Positions 18,353 through 27,097 of a stretch of DNA of 64,000 nucleotides are shown here, piece after piece; positions within the stretch are counted from its first letter, which is position 1; each line of letters opens with the position of its first letter. The notes below the pieces were generated by a model. That model saw only the letters and a list, made by a program, of their open reading frames with translations. It searched no databases and was not told where the DNA came from. Both the position numbers and the translations under genes were made by a program. Source of the DNA: Salinicola peritrichatus (GTDB lineage: Bacteria > Pseudomonadota > Gammaproteobacteria > Pseudomonadales > Halomonadaceae); contig NZ_PZJU01000019.1 in assembly GCF_003206715.1 (NCBI RefSeq), positions 79,227 to 143,226 on the forward strand, given 5' to 3'.

Positions 18353-19761
18353 TGCCTATCGGTGACGTACTGCCGGAAATCAGTCTGACGCTTGGCGCCG
18401 TGATTATTGTTCTGTTCGCTACCTTTACTCGGCAGCAACAGCATCACTGGGCAGCCGTTCTGGCCCTGCTGACAATTGCCCTTGGTGCGGGGCTGACTCT
18501 TGCGCAGTGGGATGGACCGCCGCAGCTGACGTTCTCCGGGGTCTGGGCGCTGGATGGTATGGCGATCTCCAGCAAGCTGGTGGTGCTGATCGCCGGGGCG
18601 CTTGTCGTCGCGATGTCGCCTGAATGGATGCAGACCGATCGCCGACATGGTGAGTACTACGCATTGCTCCTGTTCGCCCTGCTGGGCGTCGTCATGATGG
18701 CGTCAGCCAGCGATACCATGGAGTTGGTGCTGGGCGTGCTGTTGTCCTCGGTGGCCAGTTACCCATTGGCTGCCTACCACCGTGGCTGGGCGCCTGCTCT
18801 GGAAGCCGGCATGAAGTATTTTCTGATCGGCGCTCTTACCAATGCCTTGCTGACGATCGGTGTGGTGGTGGTGTTCGGCCTGACCGGCAATACCGGCTAT
18901 ACGGAAGTCGCCCAGGGGCTGGCTGGAGGAAGTGACAGCCTGGCACTGACCATCGCCACCGCTTGTATCGTGCTGGGCCTGACTTTCAAGCTGGCAGCTT
19001 TCCCGGCCCATGCCTGGATGCCCGATGTCGCCCAGGGCTCACCGGCCCCGGCAGCTGCCTTTCTGACCGTGATCCCCAAAATTGGCGCCGCCGTCGCGTT
19101 GGCGCGCTTTGTGTCCCTGCTACCGCCAGACGTCGCCTGGCGAGCGATTGTCGCTGTGATCTCTGTCACGACCATGACGCTGGGCAATGTGGCTGCACTG
19201 CGGCAGACAGACGTGCGGCGCCTGCTGGGCTGGTCATCGGTCTCCCAGTCCGGATATGCCCTGATGGCGATCGTGGTAATGGGCGTTGGCGATCAGGCTT
19301 TGCCCGCATTGGTGTTGTTTCTCGCGAGCTACGCCATTGCCAATCTCGCGGCCTTCGCTGTGGTCACATACCTAAGAGGGCGCACCGCACTAGCGGATTA
19401 CCAAGGTTTGGTGAAAAACGCACCGATCGCCACCCTGGTTCTGATCATGTCGCTGCTATCTTTGGTCGGTATCCCACCTCTTGTCGGATTTTTCGGCAAG
19501 CTGATGCTATTCAAGGTCACGCTCGAAGGAGGATACGCCTGGCTGGCATTCGCGGCCGCCGCCAATACCGTCGTCTCGCTGTTTTATTATCTGCGCATCG
19601 TTGCCTCAATGATGTTCGCCAATTCCAGGCCCGTCGTTCATGTGCTGCCAGGCCAATGGACGAGGATCACGATGGTCATTGCCGGCCTATTGATCCTGGC
19701 TATTGGCTTGGGGGCGGAAGTCCTGGTCGAATATACAAGTGCCATCGGATTCGCGATGTAG
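18352..19761 (+). CDS. nuoN: NuoN-like antiporter-type subunit, ICE copy
   Basis: The 469-residue protein ends the membrane module. Lysines are kept in TFKLAAFPAHAWMPDVAQGS, LTVIPKIGAAVALARF and PLVGFFGKLMLFKV. The helix-5 segment is LVLGVLLSSVASYPLAAY where canonical NuoN has LFxGIELxSLPLYxLxxY, so the pump glutamate position reads Leu in both copies; a Glu lies five residues earlier (TMELVL). It is the same length as the second copy. The operon continues after a 63-bp gap to egtB. Confidence 0.92.
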   Translation: MPIGDVLPEISLTLGAVIIVLFATFTRQQQHHWAAVLALLTIALGAGLTLAQWDGPPQLTFSGVWALDGMAISSKLVVLIAGALVVAMSPEWMQTDRRHGEYYALLLFALLGVVMMASASDTMELVLGVLLSSVASYPLAAYHRGWAPALEAGMKYFLIGALTNALLTIGVVVVFGLTGNTGYTEVAQGLAGGSDSLALTIATACIVLGLTFKLAAFPAHAWMPDVAQGSPAPAAAFLTVIPKIGAAVALARFVSLLPPDVAWRAIVAVISVTTMTLGNVAALRQTDVRRLLGWSSVSQSGYALMAIVVMGVGDQALPALVLFLASYAIANLAAFAVVTYLRGRTALADYQGLVKNAPIATLVLIMSLLSLVGIPPLVGFFGKLMLFKVTLEGGYAWLAFAAAANTVVSLFYYLRIVASMMFANSRPVVHVLPGQWTRITMVIAGLLILAIGLGAEVLVEYTSAIGFAM

Positions 19762-19824
19762 CGGCTAGCAGGCCGAGTATGCCTGTTAGCCATTCATGGA
19801 GTTGTACTCAGGAGGGAATCACTT

Positions 19825-21132
19825 ATGTCACCTGCTCAAGATTTGGCTATCGAAACGCCCGATAGCATCCACGCGAAAGAATGGCTACGCGCCTATCAGC
19901 GGGTCCGTGCCGCCACCGAAATGATCTGCGCGCCGCTGCACAAGGAAGACTACATGGTGCAGAGCATGTCGGACGTCAGTCCGCCCAAGTGGCATCTCGC
20001 CCATGTCAGCTGGTTCTTCGAAGCGTTTATCCTTGAGCCTTTTCATCCCGCTTATCAGACTCTCGATCCCGCGTACGACTACCTTTTCAACTCCTATTAC
20101 GAGACCCACGGTACGCCGTTTCCGCGTTCCGACCGCGGCATGATTTCACGACCTACCGTTGACGACGTCTATCGCTATCGCGCGCATATTGACCGTGCGA
20201 TGGAAGAACTACTCAACGACCCACCGCAGGAACACCTGCCGGAGATCCTCCGGCGTGTCGAACTGGGACTCCCTCACGAGCAGCAGCACCAGGAGCTGCT
20301 GTTCATGGATATCAAGCATATTCTGGCCCAGAACCCGCTCGGCCCCGTCTACCGAGACGACCTGGCGCCGCCGTCCGCACTTGAGGCCGGCGAGCTTCGG
20401 TGGCATGGCTATCCCGCCGGGGTTCGGCTGATTGGGCATGATGAAGCCGAGAAGGGTTTTGCCTACGACAACGAGATGGGGCGACACCGTCAGTTCGTCG
20501 AAGCCTTCCAGATCACCGACCGCCCGGTGACCAATGGCGAGTTCCTCGCGTTCATGCAGGCGGGAGGATACGACAGGCCCGATCATTGGTTGGCGGACGG
20601 CTGGGCCACGGTCAAGACCGAGGGGTGGAAGTCACCGCTCTATTGGGTCGAGCGAGATGGCATCTGGCATCACTTTACGCTGGGCGGCCTGGTGCCGGTC
20701 GATCTGAATGCGCCTGTCTGCCACGTCAGCTTCTTTGAAGCCGACGCCTATGCCCAGTGGGCCGGTGCACGCTTGCCGACCGAAGCCGAGTGGGAAACGG
20801 TAGCTCGTGATGTACCCATGCAGGGTAACTTCGTCGAGCAGGACCACCTGCATCCGGTCGCGGCTACACCGTCCACGGAAGTGCCAGAACAGATGTTCGG
20901 TGATGTCTGGGAGTGGACCGGCAGCGCCTATCGGCCTTATCCGGGGTTCAAAAAGTTGCCAGGGAGCTTGGGCGAGTACAACGGCAAGTTCATGTCGGGG
21001 CAGATGGTCCTGCGTGGCGGCTGTTGCGCCACGCCGAAAGACCATATCCGTTCAACCTATCGAAACTTCTTTCCCCCACATGCCCGCTGGGCATTCTCGG
21101 GATTCCGTCTGGCACGGGAGGCACGAGCATGA
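19825..21132 (+). CDS. egtB: hercynine oxygenase / sulfoxide synthase EgtB, ICE copy
   Basis: The 435-residue enzyme joins cysteine or gamma-glutamylcysteine to hercynine in ergothioneine synthesis. The N-terminal DinB-like domain carries the iron histidines (PPKWHLAHVSWFFEAFIL and LPHEQQHQELLFMDIKH). The C-terminal formylglycine-generating-enzyme-like domain spans about residues 190-430 (ARLPTEAEWETVA, FGDVWEWTGSAYRPYPGF, VLRGGCCATPKDHIRSTYRN). GGAGG lies upstream, and it overlaps egtD by 4 bases. OvoA-type ovothiol synthases would carry a fused methyltransferase; here it is a separate gene, favouring ergothioneine. Confidence 0.92.
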   Translation: MSPAQDLAIETPDSIHAKEWLRAYQRVRAATEMICAPLHKEDYMVQSMSDVSPPKWHLAHVSWFFEAFILEPFHPAYQTLDPAYDYLFNSYYETHGTPFPRSDRGMISRPTVDDVYRYRAHIDRAMEELLNDPPQEHLPEILRRVELGLPHEQQHQELLFMDIKHILAQNPLGPVYRDDLAPPSALEAGELRWHGYPAGVRLIGHDEAEKGFAYDNEMGRHRQFVEAFQITDRPVTNGEFLAFMQAGGYDRPDHWLADGWATVKTEGWKSPLYWVERDGIWHHFTLGGLVPVDLNAPVCHVSFFEADAYAQWAGARLPTEAEWETVARDVPMQGNFVEQDHLHPVAATPSTEVPEQMFGDVWEWTGSAYRPYPGFKKLPGSLGEYNGKFMSGQMVLRGGCCATPKDHIRSTYRNFFPPHARWAFSGFRLAREARA

Positions 21133-22106
21133 CCATGATGTCGAACACGGCAACGGCCGTGCACTTCTACGATCAACAGCCTCCGGTTGCCTCGATGTCG
21201 CTACGAGACGAGCTGCTTCAAGGCCTGAGGTCGACGCCCAAGACGGCATCGCCCAAGTTCTTCTATGATCTGCGCGGTTCGGAGCTGTTCGACCAGATCT
21301 GCGTACAGCCGGAGTATTATCCCACACGCACGGAAGAAGCGATCCTGTGCGATGCCGCCGATGACATCGCCAATGTGGTGGGGCGGGACGCCACACTGAT
21401 CGAGCTGGGTAGCGGAGCGAGCCGCAAGGTTCGCTTGTTGCTCGAGGCGGTGCGACCGACGAGCTATCTGGGCATCGATATTTCCCGTGATTTCCTGCTG
21501 AATAGCACACGCCGTCTCGCCGCCGACTATCCCTGGCTGGAGGTTCATGCCGCCTGTGCCGACTTTTCTCGGCGCATGACGATGCCCGAAGGAATGGCGT
21601 GTGATCATCCGGTAGCGTTCTTTCCCGGCTCGAGCATCGGCAACTTCACACCGCAGGAAGCGGAGTCATTTCTACAGGGCCTGCACTCATTGCTGCCTGC
21701 GGGCAGTGGCCTGCTGGTCGGCGTCGACCTGGTCAAGGACAACACAATCATCAACGCCGCCTACAATGATGTAGCGGGGGTAACGGCCGCCTTCAACCTC
21801 AATCTGCTCGAGCGGCTGCGCAGCGAATTCGAGGCCGATCTCGATCCGAAACGCTTTTCGCATCTGGCGTTCTACAACGAAGCACAGTCGCGTATCGAGA
21901 TGCACCTGGTCAGCGATATTATCCAGGAGATCGAGGTGGCCGGCGAGGTCTTCCGCTTCGAGGCGGGAGAGACCCTGCATACCGAGAATTCCTATAAATA
22001 CACGATCGAGGGATTCCAGGCTTTAGCTGGACGTGCGGGCTTTCAAGCTAGAGCTGAGTGGGTCGATGACGCCGCTCTGTTTAGTGTTCATTATCTAGAG
22101 AGATAG
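21129..22106 (+). CDS. egtD: L-histidine N(alpha)-methyltransferase EgtD
   Basis: The 325-residue SAM-dependent methyltransferase converts histidine to hercynine, the substrate of EgtB. Seen are the SAM-binding motif LIELGSGASRKVRLLLEA, YLGIDISRDFLL, the FFPGSSIGNFTPQEAESFL loop and DLVKDNTIINAAYND, all typical of EgtD. The ATG overlaps the egtB stop. No egtE or egtC is in the window, so the final C-S lyase step must come from elsewhere. The corresponding gene in the second locus is deleted except for its first codons. Confidence 0.93.
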   Translation: MTMMSNTATAVHFYDQQPPVASMSLRDELLQGLRSTPKTASPKFFYDLRGSELFDQICVQPEYYPTRTEEAILCDAADDIANVVGRDATLIELGSGASRKVRLLLEAVRPTSYLGIDISRDFLLNSTRRLAADYPWLEVHAACADFSRRMTMPEGMACDHPVAFFPGSSIGNFTPQEAESFLQGLHSLLPAGSGLLVGVDLVKDNTIINAAYNDVAGVTAAFNLNLLERLRSEFEADLDPKRFSHLAFYNEAQSRIEMHLVSDIIQEIEVAGEVFRFEAGETLHTENSYKYTIEGFQALAGRAGFQARAEWVDDAALFSVHYLER

Positions 22107-22120
22107 ATACTATCTCTCTT
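22098..22120 (+). terminator. candidate terminator overlapping the egtD stop
   Basis: GAGAGATAG-ATA-CTATCTCTC is a perfect 9-bp inverted repeat ending in TT. It spans the last codons and the stop of egtD, at the end of the 11-gene rightward run that starts at the copper-storage gene. Confidence 0.45.
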
Positions 22121-22225
22121 AACCGCTCAAAAATCACAAAAGTAGCATTGGTTGGTTTAGTGCGGATACTGCACAACCCCATCGCTGCTGCCTGACAGCC
22201 CTCGGCGCCTTGGGTTGAACAAATA

Positions 22226-22780
22226 TCAGTGGCGCCGGGGCCCGGTCATTCGGCGGATTATGCCGTCACGGCGTATCAGGCCGTGCCAAAGCAGTGCCAT
22301 ACCGGCATGAACGATAATCAGCGTTAGCAGGGTTCAGCCCAGCCAGCCATGCCACTGGCGAGCGAACATCATGCGCTTGCTGTTGGCGCTGCCACCGTCG
22401 AATAGCGGAATGCCCAGCGGCGTGAAGGGCTGGCCGCCGAGCCAAGTCATGTAGAGCCCGAGGGCGGGTATTCCCAGTATCAGCAGATAGAGTAGTAGAT
22501 AAGAAAAAGCCGCTATTCTTCCCAGTTTGCCGGCATAGGCGGGGCGGCGAGGCAGATTGATCAGCGCCCAGAGTGCGCGAAGCGCGATCAGCCCCAACAG
22601 CAACGTTCCCAGCGGCCGATGGGTAGAAAGCCAAGCCTGTACCCATGGTGCATGCCCCTATAGCACCTTGGCTGTCATGCCGCCGAGTTGCCAAATCAGC
22701 AGAGCGCCGATTCTCCAGTGTAGCCAGCGGCTGGTCCGGCCGTAGTGCGTTGGTGTGTCCTTCCATGGTAACGATGCCAT
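22226..22780 (-). pseudogene. cytochrome b561 gene with two in-frame stops
   Basis: One continuous leftward frame encodes a four-helix b-type cytochrome. It starts MASLPWKDTPTHYGRTSRWL, then HWRIGALLIW, STHRPLGTLLLGLIALRALW, RQWHGWLG and LIIVHAGMALLWHGLIRRDG. Codon 41 is TAG (22658-22660), and a TGA follows HGWLG (22334-22336). His residues expected to bind haem are present. GAGG precedes the ATG. It lies last in the copA-copB operon, where a cytochrome b561 is often found. Two stops in frame with no frameshift suggest a recent pseudogene or sequencing error. Confidence 0.8.
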
Positions 22781-22812
22781 TATGATCCTCGTTCATTCGC
22801 GTGATTTGACGC

Positions 22813-23595
22813 TCAGTACCAGGCGCGCAAACCCACGACCATTGCCGTTGTCGATTCATTTTCATCGTAGTTGCGTTCATGACTGATCCCTACGTAGGGG
22901 CTAAATTCGCGCATCAGGTCGTAGCTCAATCGCAGGCCGAGCTCGCTACTGTTGATACCGCGGTCAAGGTCGTACTCAGGCACATCCTGGAACGACGCGG
23001 AGAGTTCCAGCCGTGGCTGCAGGATCAGTCGTTGGGTGAGTCTCATTTCGTATTCGAACTCGGCGCTTGCGCTGACATCACCCTCGTCACTGACGTATAG
23101 AGCGGTGTCGGTTTCCACCATCAGCGGCGCCAGACCCTGAAAGCCCACGACCGCAAAGCGTCGGTCGGGATCCGGATTGAAGCTCTGGCGTACGCCAGCC
23201 TGCAAGTTCCAGAACGGCGAAACCAGGCGGCTGTAGAGCAGTTGGAGGTCGCTATTTTCGGGGCTGCCACCGTCGACTGGGCCATCGCCCTCGCTTTTCC
23301 ACCAGAACCGGTTAGTGTCGTTGCCGATCCAGCCTTGTGCATCCCATAACCACGCATTGGGTGCACCGTTACTGTCACGGTATTCGAGCCGATCAATCAT
23401 TATTTGGCTGAATAGCGCGTCGTCATGTATCGGCTCGTTCCACTCAGTGGGAGAGCCGCTACGTTCATTCAGGGATCCGTCGGGGATGACCTCGTCCACG
23501 TTGGCACGACCGTGATCGTCGGCGACGGCGATGGCGGGCAACCAGAGGGCGGTGATCAGAAATGCGCCACGGTACGTGATTTTGCCGTTAAACAT
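22813..23595 (-). CDS. copB: outer-membrane copper resistance protein CopB
   Basis: The 260-residue protein has a signal peptide (ITYRGAFLITALWLPAIAVA) and a C-terminal beta-barrel of the PcoB/CopB family, with alternating strands such as LQLLYSRLVSPFWNLQAGVR and ELGLRLSYDLMREFSPYVGI, ending in the aromatic WY typical of outer-membrane proteins. It lacks the long Met/His-rich N-terminal domain of many CopB proteins. It overlaps the multicopper oxidase gene by 8 bases and is co-transcribed with it. Confidence 0.9.
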   Translation of the reverse strand: MFNGKITYRGAFLITALWLPAIAVADDHGRANVDEVIPDGSLNERSGSPTEWNEPIHDDALFSQIMIDRLEYRDSNGAPNAWLWDAQGWIGNDTNRFWWKSEGDGPVDGGSPENSDLQLLYSRLVSPFWNLQAGVRQSFNPDPDRRFAVVGFQGLAPLMVETDTALYVSDEGDVSASAEFEYEMRLTQRLILQPRLELSASFQDVPEYDLDRGINSSELGLRLSYDLMREFSPYVGISHERNYDENESTTAMVVGLRAWY

Positions 23596-25534
23596 GATCG
23601 AACGCCTCCGCCGGGGCTACCCGTACCACCCGGAACATCCCGGCTTCCATGTGGTAAAGCATATGGCAGTGGAAGGCCCAACGCCCTGGCTCATCGACGG
23701 TGATTAACAGAGATGCACGCGAAGCCGGTAGCACGCTAATTGTATGCTTGAATGGCAGGTAATCCCCTTGGTCGTTCTCCAGCTCCATGAACATGCCGTG
23801 CAGGTGGATGGGATGCTCCATCATGGTGTCGTTGACCAGGATCAGGCGAATGCGGTCACCCAGCACGATGTCGATCGGCGCGGCGTCAGAGTATTTCACG
23901 CCGTCGAACGACCATATGTAGCGCTCCATATTGCCGGTCAGGTGTAGCTCGATCGTCCGCGACGGCGGGCGTCGGTCGCGCATCGGCTTAACGTTGCGCA
24001 ACTGGCTGTAGGTGAGTACGCGATGATCGACAGCCTCGAGCCCGGTGCCCCGCTCACCGAGCCGGTCGCGTTGCACCTCGGCCACGTTGAGGTTGCCGGG
24101 ACCATGACCGCCGGGTTCATGGCGTGCCACGACTGGCCCGGGATCGCCGACACCCATGCCAGCCATCCCGGCCATGGCGTCATGTCCCCCTCCGCCGTGG
24201 TTCATACCCGACATGGCACCATCGTTCATGCCGCCCATGCCACTTTGTCCCCCTTTGCCATGACTCATACCCGACATGCCGCTATCGTTCATGCCGCCCA
24301 TGGCACTGTTCTCTCCCTCTCCATGGTCCATACCGGTCATGGTACCGGCGGCCATGCCGCCCATGGCGCCGTCCGTCATGTTCATACCCATGTCGATCAT
24401 GGTGCGTTGGGGTGGTTCTCTCAATGCCGGTACCGCCGCCCGCATGCCGGCGCGAGGCGCCAAGGTGCCTCGCGCGTAGCCGCTGCGATCCATGGATTCC
24501 GCCATCAGCGTATAGGCGGTGCCGGCTTGGGGTTCGACCACGACGTCAAAGGTTTCCGCGACACCGATTTGGAACTCATCGGTCTCTACCGGCTCCACTT
24601 CCTGGCCGTCGGCGCCAACCACTGTCATCGACAGGCCGGGAATACGGAAGTTGAAGTAGGTCATGGCCGAGGCATTGATGACCCGCAGTCGTATGCGCTC
24701 TCCTGGCTGGAATAGTCCTTCCCATCCCACCGCCGAGTGGCGGCCGTTCATCAGGTAGGTATAGGTTGATCCTGTGATGTCGGCGATATCATTAGGGCTC
24801 ATACGCATGTTATTCCATGCGAGCCGATCCCGGAGCGTCGACATCCAGCCATCCTTCTCCACGGCCTCGAAGAAATCGCCTGCCGTGCGTTCGTTGTAGT
24901 TGTAATAATCGCTCTGGCTTTTCAACCGTGCCATCACCCGATCCGGGTCTTCAAAGGTCCAGTCGTTGAGCATGATCACGTATTCACGATCGGTCTGTAC
25001 TCGGTGTGGTGTCGCGGGATGAATGACAAGCGGGCCAGTCAGCCCGATCTGCTCCTGCAAGCCGGAGTGACTGTGATACCAATAGGTACCGCTCTGCCGC
25101 ACGGGGAATATCGCTTCGAAGCTATCGCCGGGTGCGATGCCGGGAAATGAAACGCCTGGCACACCGTCCATCTCGAATGGCAGCATCAAACCGTGCCAGT
25201 GGATAGAGGTATCCTGATCGAGGTGGTTGTGGATACGCAGGCGCGCCCCTTGTCCCTCCCACAGTTCGATTAGCGGCGCAGGGATCGAATGATTGATGGT
25301 GATGCCGCTACCGTGGCCACCGGCAATGTCTACCCGTTCACGACGTACGTCGAAATCCAGCAAGACTGGGCGGGGTTGGCCGCCCACCACTTGAGCGGCG
25401 ATTCCACTTCGGGGCGAGAGGGCGTCGCCCCGCGCGTAGCTCGGTAGCAACGACTCCAGCCCTGCCAGCGCACCGGTGCCCGCTAGCGCGATCAGAAGAC
25501 GGCGACGATCGCCATCGATCGAGCGATGTTTCAT
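23588..25534 (-). CDS. copA: copper-resistance multicopper oxidase CopA (PcoA type)
   Basis: The 648-residue periplasmic oxidase has a Tat signal (DGDRRRLLIALAGTGALAGL). All multicopper centres are visible: IHWHGLMLPFEMDG, YWYHSHSGLQEQ, HPIHLHGMFMELEND and AFHCHMLYHMEAGMF. Between cupredoxin domains lies a long Met/Gly/His array (repeats such as SAMGGMNDSGMSGMSHGKGG, roughly residues 385-460) that should bind extra Cu. The chosen ATG has AGGAA 5 bases upstream; a TTG at 25558 is less likely. Transcription probably starts downstream of the repeat box at 25743-25761. Confidence 0.95.
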   Translation of the reverse strand: MKHRSIDGDRRRLLIALAGTGALAGLESLLPSYARGDALSPRSGIAAQVVGGQPRPVLLDFDVRRERVDIAGGHGSGITINHSIPAPLIELWEGQGARLRIHNHLDQDTSIHWHGLMLPFEMDGVPGVSFPGIAPGDSFEAIFPVRQSGTYWYHSHSGLQEQIGLTGPLVIHPATPHRVQTDREYVIMLNDWTFEDPDRVMARLKSQSDYYNYNERTAGDFFEAVEKDGWMSTLRDRLAWNNMRMSPNDIADITGSTYTYLMNGRHSAVGWEGLFQPGERIRLRVINASAMTYFNFRIPGLSMTVVGADGQEVEPVETDEFQIGVAETFDVVVEPQAGTAYTLMAESMDRSGYARGTLAPRAGMRAAVPALREPPQRTMIDMGMNMTDGAMGGMAAGTMTGMDHGEGENSAMGGMNDSGMSGMSHGKGGQSGMGGMNDGAMSGMNHGGGGHDAMAGMAGMGVGDPGPVVARHEPGGHGPGNLNVAEVQRDRLGERGTGLEAVDHRVLTYSQLRNVKPMRDRRPPSRTIELHLTGNMERYIWSFDGVKYSDAAPIDIVLGDRIRLILVNDTMMEHPIHLHGMFMELENDQGDYLPFKHTISVLPASRASLLITVDEPGRWAFHCHMLYHMEAGMFRVVRVAPAEAFDHV

Positions 25535-25742
25535 GACGTTCCTTTCCTGAAGTTCCAATGGCGTGCCTATCCGAAATTCTAGGGGCGTGTGACCAGCACT
25601 TGATTCAGCACGATCTTTTGCTTTCTCCCGGCCTGGAATAAACCGAGTCTGTCGACGGCGAACGATAGCCGGGGACGATCTAATGTGACATGACCACCGT
25701 TCTGAGCCTTGGCAATCATGGGTAGTCAGTAGACTCCGGCAG

Positions 25743-25761
25743 CCTGAAAATACGCTGAAAG
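25743..25761 (-). promoter_or_regulatory. tandem TTTCAG box upstream of copA, response-regulator site
   Basis: On the coding strand it reads CTTTCAGCGTATTTTCAGG, two TTTCAG half-sites 11 bases apart. The same spacing occurs before the adjacent response-regulator gene (27797-27815), so the regulator probably controls both promoters. Confidence 0.55.
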
Positions 25762-25795
25762 GAAATGCCGCCTGAGAAGATATCGGCAGTGTGTT

Positions 25796-27097
25796 TTAGG
25801 AAGAGGTCAGAGTGATTTCGACACGCAGCCCGCCCAGCCGTGACCGGTCATAGGTCACACGAGCGCCGTAACGGTCGGCGAGCTGTGCCAGAATGGAGAG
25901 CCCTAGGCCATGCCCACGGTACTGTTCATCGAGCCTCACACCGCGCTGCCCTAGCCGCTCTAGCATGGCGTCGGGTACACCTGGGCCATCATCCTCGAGT
26001 CTCAGGCGGCACGGCGAGGCAAGCAGAGTCAGTTCGACGCGTTGTCGCGCCCATTTTCCAGCGTTGTCGAGCACGATACCCAGCATCTCCATACCGTCCT
26101 GACGTTCCAGGGGCATCTGGAAATCAACGACGGCGGTATCATCGAGAACGAAGACTCGGTCGGGATAAAGGGTGCGAAACATTTCCAGCAGGGAGATTAC
26201 CTCTGCCATGCCGGTATGTTGCTGACCGGTAGACTGGCCGGCGATACGCGAGTGGCGCAGCTCGCTCTCCAGCTTCTCGTCGATATCATCGAGCCGTTCG
26301 AGGATGCGCGTTCGGCGTGTCTCATTCAGCGCCCGCTTCGAGCGCAGGGCCTGCATGACTGCCGTCAGGGGGGTCCTGATGGCATGAGACAAGTTGGCGA
26401 GTGACTCCCGTGAGCGCTGCTGACGACGTTCATGTTCGTCGAGAAGCGTATTGAGTTGATCGATCGGAGCTTTCAGCTCGGAAACGGTCTTGATGTCTAG
26501 ACGACGGCGTTCGCCGCGTTGCAGCTCAATGAGCTGGCGGGACAGCTGACCGAACGGGCGCAGGGCCCGGTTGACCGCAAACAGGTTGAGCAACACCAGC
26601 ATTAGCAGCAGTGCCAGGGCCGCCGCACCGATCCACCAGTGCAGTCTGGTCAATCCTCGCTCGATACCGGCAAAATCCTCCCCTGCCGTCAGGGTGGCCG
26701 GTTCGCCACCCAGAGAGAATCGAGTCCGCCATAACAACAGGTGATGACCACGCCAACGCACCAGTTGGGCGCCTTCTGCTGACTCCTGAACCGGCAATGA
26801 CTTCAGCGCATCATAGGTGCTGTAAATACGGTTTTGGGTACGCAACAGGTAGAAATGGTGAGAGGTATCAGCGGGGCTAGCGTCGGGTGGCAGTGATAAG
26901 GCTCCTGGCCCGTCTATGCGTAGACGACGTACGACCAGTTCGGACTCCTGCTGCAGGCGATCAGCGAGAAAATTTCGCGCCAACTGGTTCAGCAGCAGTC
27001 CATGCAGCACCCACGTGCTGCCCACCATCACCAGTGCGGCCAGGCCCAGGCTGCCCAGCAGTCGCAGGCGCAGGCTTCGCCAGTTAGGCCGAGACAA
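25796..27097 (-). CDS. sensor histidine kinase of a copper-linked two-component system
   Basis: The 433-residue membrane sensor has a helix at residues 10-35, a periplasmic loop of about 120 residues, a second helix (WIGAAALALLLMLVLLNLFA) and a HAMP linker. The kinase core has the phospho-acceptor His in SLANLSHAIRTPLTAVMQAL, an N box (LDNAGKWARQ) and G boxes (DDGPGVPDAM, HGLGLSILAQLADRYGA). It overlaps the response regulator by 14 bases and precedes copA-copB. Similar to PhoQ/QseC-like kinases; sensing of copper is inferred from position. Confidence 0.88.
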   Translation of the reverse strand: MSRPNWRSLRLRLLGSLGLAALVMVGSTWVLHGLLLNQLARNFLADRLQQESELVVRRLRIDGPGALSLPPDASPADTSHHFYLLRTQNRIYSTYDALKSLPVQESAEGAQLVRWRGHHLLLWRTRFSLGGEPATLTAGEDFAGIERGLTRLHWWIGAAALALLLMLVLLNLFAVNRALRPFGQLSRQLIELQRGERRRLDIKTVSELKAPIDQLNTLLDEHERRQQRSRESLANLSHAIRTPLTAVMQALRSKRALNETRRTRILERLDDIDEKLESELRHSRIAGQSTGQQHTGMAEVISLLEMFRTLYPDRVFVLDDTAVVDFQMPLERQDGMEMLGIVLDNAGKWARQRVELTLLASPCRLRLEDDGPGVPDAMLERLGQRGVRLDEQYRGHGLGLSILAQLADRYGARVTYDRSRLGGLRVEITLTSS

